Positions 61,584 to 64,000 of a stretch of DNA of 64,000 nucleotides are shown here, piece by piece. Position 1 is the stretch's first letter; every line of letters starts with the position of its first letter. Source of the stretch: Bradyrhizobium campsiandrae (GTDB lineage: Bacteria > Pseudomonadota > Alphaproteobacteria > Rhizobiales > Xanthobacteraceae); contig NZ_JAANIH010000003.1 in NCBI RefSeq assembly GCF_014529705.1, forward strand, positions 1 through 64,000, read 5' to 3'. The notes under the pieces are model-generated. The model had not been told where the DNA came from. It searched no databases and saw nothing but the letters and a program-made list of their open reading frames with translations. The position numbers and the translations under genes are program-made.

Positions 61584-62558
61584 ATGGTGCGATCCACCCC
61601 GAATTCGACGGCGACCGGCCGTGCCAAACCCGCGGCCAGGCGCAATTCACTGCCGGGCCGCCTCAGCCCAGGCATGGCCTGCGATACGGCCTTTCGGATC
61701 ATCGCTCGCCGTCACCTCGCCGCTGTCCTCGCCCAGCATGAAGGGACCTGCCGCGGCGATCCTGACGCCCTTCATGACATCCGAATCGCACTGACCCATC
61801 TGCGGACCGCGATTCGCTTCTTTTCGCCGATGGTCGACGATGCGCTGCGTCCCAAGGTCTGGGCCGAGTTGAAATGGCTGAACAACCAGCTCGGCATGGT
61901 GCGAGACCTTGATGTTGCCATCGAGCGCGTGCTGGCAGAAGCCGGCGACGAGCTCGGCGTGATTGCCGAACTTCAGCACTGGGACGAAAAGCGCGCCGAA
62001 AGCCATCGCCTGCTGGCTCGCGCGTTGCAATCGGCACGGTATCGCCGTCTGGTCGAACAGACCTCGAGCTGGATCGAGAGCGGCCCCTGGTCGACCCGGC
62101 GAAGCAAGGAAGCGATCAGACTTCGACGCTGCACCCTCGCCGACCATGCGACGGCGCAGCTGACCGACTGGGAAAGGACGCTACTCAGGAAGGCCCGGAA
62201 ATTGCGCAAGCTCGATGTCGAGAAACGGCACAAGCTGCGGATTCTCAACAAGCGGCTGACCTATTCGATCGAGTCGCTGGAGGATCTGTTTGCCGACAAG
62301 TCGCTGAAGAAGCAGAAGTCGGTTCTCAAGCACTTGCGGAGAGCGCAGAAATCCCTCGGCCAGCTGAACGACGATGCGCGCGGTCAGACGCTGGCCGCGT
62401 CATTGAACGAGGCCGTCCCCGAGGCGGGCATTCGCTTTCACGACCGCAAGCGCGAGAAGAAGCTGCTGGGCACGGCTGCGACGGCCTATCACAAACTCGA
62501 CAAGACCAAGCCCTTCCGGTCCTCCGACCTGACACCCGATGCGGAGCCCGAGGATTAG
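61584..62558 (+). CDS. CHAD-domain protein
   Basis: The roughly 324-residue helical protein is rich in Arg and Lys with conserved histidines, the hallmark of CHAD domains (DALHDIRIALTHLRTAIRFF, LGMVRDLDVAIERVLAEAGD, RHKLRILNKRLTYSIESLED, SLGQLNDDARGQTL). CHAD proteins bind polyphosphate and locate to polyphosphate or storage granules. Starts at TTG 61569 and ATG 61584 are both possible. It ends in a four-base overlap with convergent phaC, linking polyphosphate and PHA genes at one site. Confidence 0.88.
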   Translation: MVRSTPNSTATGRAKPAARRNSLPGRLSPGMACDTAFRIIARRHLAAVLAQHEGTCRGDPDALHDIRIALTHLRTAIRFFSPMVDDALRPKVWAELKWLNNQLGMVRDLDVAIERVLAEAGDELGVIAELQHWDEKRAESHRLLARALQSARYRRLVEQTSSWIESGPWSTRRSKEAIRLRRCTLADHATAQLTDWERTLLRKARKLRKLDVEKRHKLRILNKRLTYSIESLEDLFADKSLKKQKSVLKHLRRAQKSLGQLNDDARGQTLAASLNEAVPEAGIRFHDRKREKKLLGTAATAYHKLDKTKPFRSSDLTPDAEPED

Positions 62559-64000
62559 GTGCGGACGTATTCACCAGGCGCATCGGCGAGGCTGTCAACG
62601 TCGCCAGTCCCGATCGGCGGCGGATCGCAGAGCTCGCCGGACTTCGCAAGGAGCCAGCGGGTCCATTCCGGCCACCACGATCCCTCGGCGTGAGGCGCTA
62701 GTTTCAGCCATTCATCCGGGCCCACATACGGCCCGTCTGCGGCCTTGGTCATGATCTGATAGCTGTGTCCGGGCTCGTCGGGTGGCGCAACGACGCCGGC
62801 ATTGTGGCCACCGCTGGTCAACAGGAAGGTCAGGTCGGCATCGACCTGGTAGTGGATCTTGTGCACGGATCGCCACGGTGCCACGTGATCGGCGAGCGTA
62901 CCGACCACGAACATCGGCGTATGAATATCGGAGAGCGAGACGCTCTTGTCCTCGACCCGGTACCGTCCCTCGGCGAGATCATTGTCGAGGAACAGCTTGC
63001 GGAGATATTCCGAATGCATCCGATAAGGTAGCCGCGTCGCGTCCGCGTTCCATGCCATTAGATCGCTCGGTGACGATGCCTCGCCCATCAAATAGTCATG
63101 CGACAATCGCGACCAGATCAGATCGTTCGAACGCAGCAGTGCGAACGCGGCGGCCATCTGTGTCGTATCGAGATAACCTCGCTGCCACATCATGTCTTCG
63201 AGGAAGGTGACCTGGCTTTCATTGATGAAGAGCGTCAGCTCGCCGGCCTCAGTGAAGTCAGTCTGCGCGGCCAGGAGCGTGATGGTCCCGAGACGATCAT
63301 CGCCATCGCGCGCCATCGCGGCGGCGGCGATCGACAGCAAGGTGCCGCCGAGACAATAGCCGAGCGCGTGGATCTTCCGAGACGGGCCGATTCGGCCAAT
63401 CGCGTCCAACGCAGCCATCACGCCCAGCTTGCGATAGTCATCAAACGCAACATCCCGATCTCCGGCGTCGGGATTGCGCCACGAGATCGCGAAGACGGTA
63501 AAGCCCTGGTCGGTGAGATATTTGACCAGCGAGTTGCTCGGCGACAGGTCGAGGATATAGTATTTCATGATCCAGGCCGGAACGATCAGGATCGGCTCGG
63601 GCCGTACTTGTGCCGTGGTCGGTTGGTACTGGATCAGCTCGACCAGCTCATTGCGGTAGACGACTTTGCCCGGCGACGCCGCAACCGTCTTGCCGACGAC
63701 GAACTGCTCACTGCCGGCAGGCTTTGCTGCCGAGAGCATCCGCATAAGATCGCCGCACCAGTTCTGCCAGCCGAAGACAAAATTCTCTCCGCCACTCTGA
63801 AATGCCCTCTCCAGCACTTTCGGGTTGGTCATGGCGAAGTTCGACGGCGCCAGCACGTCGAGCATCTGGCGGACCGAGAATTCGACGATGGCTTCATTCG
63901 CGCGGGAAACGCCCCGCACCCCGGTGGTGGCATCGTGCCAGCAACGCTCGCCGAGCAGAAACGCCTGCGCAAGAATATTGAACGGCGCGACCTCCCATTG
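62555..64000 (-). CDS. phaC: Poly(3-hydroxyalkanoate) synthase, class I type (N-terminus outside window)
   Basis: The frame is open from the stop at 62555 to the window end, 482 residues shown. The first visible segment (QWEVAPFNILAQAFLLGERC, then WHDATTGVRGV) and PFRVSYRNELVE-like core are typical of PhaC. The lipase box is GYCLGGTLL with the active-site Cys, and the Asp (GTLADHVAPW) and His (SGGHNAGV) of the triad are present. It polymerises hydroxyacyl-CoA to granules in the cytoplasm. A class I enzyme is about 600 residues, so roughly a fifth is missing. Confidence 0.95.
   Translation of the reverse strand, partial: QWEVAPFNILAQAFLLGERCWHDATTGVRGVSRANEAIVEFSVRQMLDVLAPSNFAMTNPKVLERAFQSGGENFVFGWQNWCGDLMRMLSAAKPAGSEQFVVGKTVAASPGKVVYRNELVELIQYQPTTAQVRPEPILIVPAWIMKYYILDLSPSNSLVKYLTDQGFTVFAISWRNPDAGDRDVAFDDYRKLGVMAALDAIGRIGPSRKIHALGYCLGGTLLSIAAAAMARDGDDRLGTITLLAAQTDFTEAGELTLFINESQVTFLEDMMWQRGYLDTTQMAAAFALLRSNDLIWSRLSHDYLMGEASSPSDLMAWNADATRLPYRMHSEYLRKLFLDNDLAEGRYRVEDKSVSLSDIHTPMFVVGTLADHVAPWRSVHKIHYQVDADLTFLLTSGGHNAGVVAPPDEPGHSYQIMTKAADGPYVGPDEWLKLAPHAEGSWWPEWTRWLLAKSGELCDPPPIGTGDVDSLADAPGEYVRT

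Noticed and set aside
1..64000. CRISPR arrays, tRNA or rRNA genes, transposases
   Set aside because: I saw no regularly spaced direct repeats with unique spacers, no cloverleaf sequence and no recombinase or transposase motifs; this is a reading by eye, not an exhaustive scan.

Overview
The window looks like chromosomal DNA of a Bradyrhizobium-type alphaproteobacterium. It is GC-rich throughout, uses many GTG and TTG starts, and carries two kinds of dispersed palindromic repeat that I associate with Bradyrhizobium and Rhodopseudomonas. Its gene families are also typical of such genomes: Tct and TRAP transporters, CaiB-type CoA transferase, crotonases, FnrN, Mla and PhaC. I saw no rRNA, tRNA, CRISPR array, transposase or phage genes. 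Assignments come from reading the translations and recalling families; no database search was run.

Left part (1-22.5 kb). A truncated glycosyltransferase-like gene and a Wzx-type flippase suggest a surface polysaccharide locus. A nearly complete type II secretion (T2SS) cluster follows: gspD on the plus strand, diverging from gspE-F-G-H-I-J-K-L-M on the minus strand. A GspC/GspN-like gene is separated from gspM by a 1198-residue type V autotransporter on the opposite strand. Palindromic repeats sit inside the gsp operon at E/F and J/K. After a Sel1 protein and a CaiB/BaiF CoA transferase comes a complete tripartite tricarboxylate transporter, tctCBA.

Middle (22.5-48.9 kb). A 1297-residue VCBS/RTX adhesin-like protein ends at a clear intrinsic terminator. 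Next is a small-molecule locus. One operon holds two serine-glyoxylate-aminotransferase-like paralogues flanking an MFS transporter, plus a crotonase. A GntR/FCD regulator, a GlcD-GlcF fusion dehydrogenase and a GlcG/HbpS-like protein diverge from it, consistent with 2-hydroxyacid or glyoxylate metabolism. After an AT-richer segment with a secreted beta-helix protein come a crotonase and a molybdopterin oxidoreductase, an overlapping operon for a two-subunit molybdenum hydroxylase with two binding proteins, and a TRAP transporter (dctPQM).

Right part (48.9-64 kb). This is the most coherent regulatory unit. A Crp-like regulator is followed by fnrN, which has the Fe-S cysteines and the ETVSR recognition motif. 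Six sites matching TTGA-N6-TCAA lie in the surrounding promoters. They precede a 41-residue membrane peptide, a cytochrome c (shared with fnrN), a compact Mla lipid transporter, a DUF883/holin-like pair, a universal stress protein followed by an acyl-CoA synthetase/GNAT fusion, and an alcohol dehydrogenase followed by a kinase-like protein and a CHAD protein. The CHAD gene runs tail-to-tail into phaC, which leaves the window. I infer a low-oxygen regulon combining envelope maintenance, stress response, redox metabolism and storage-polymer functions.
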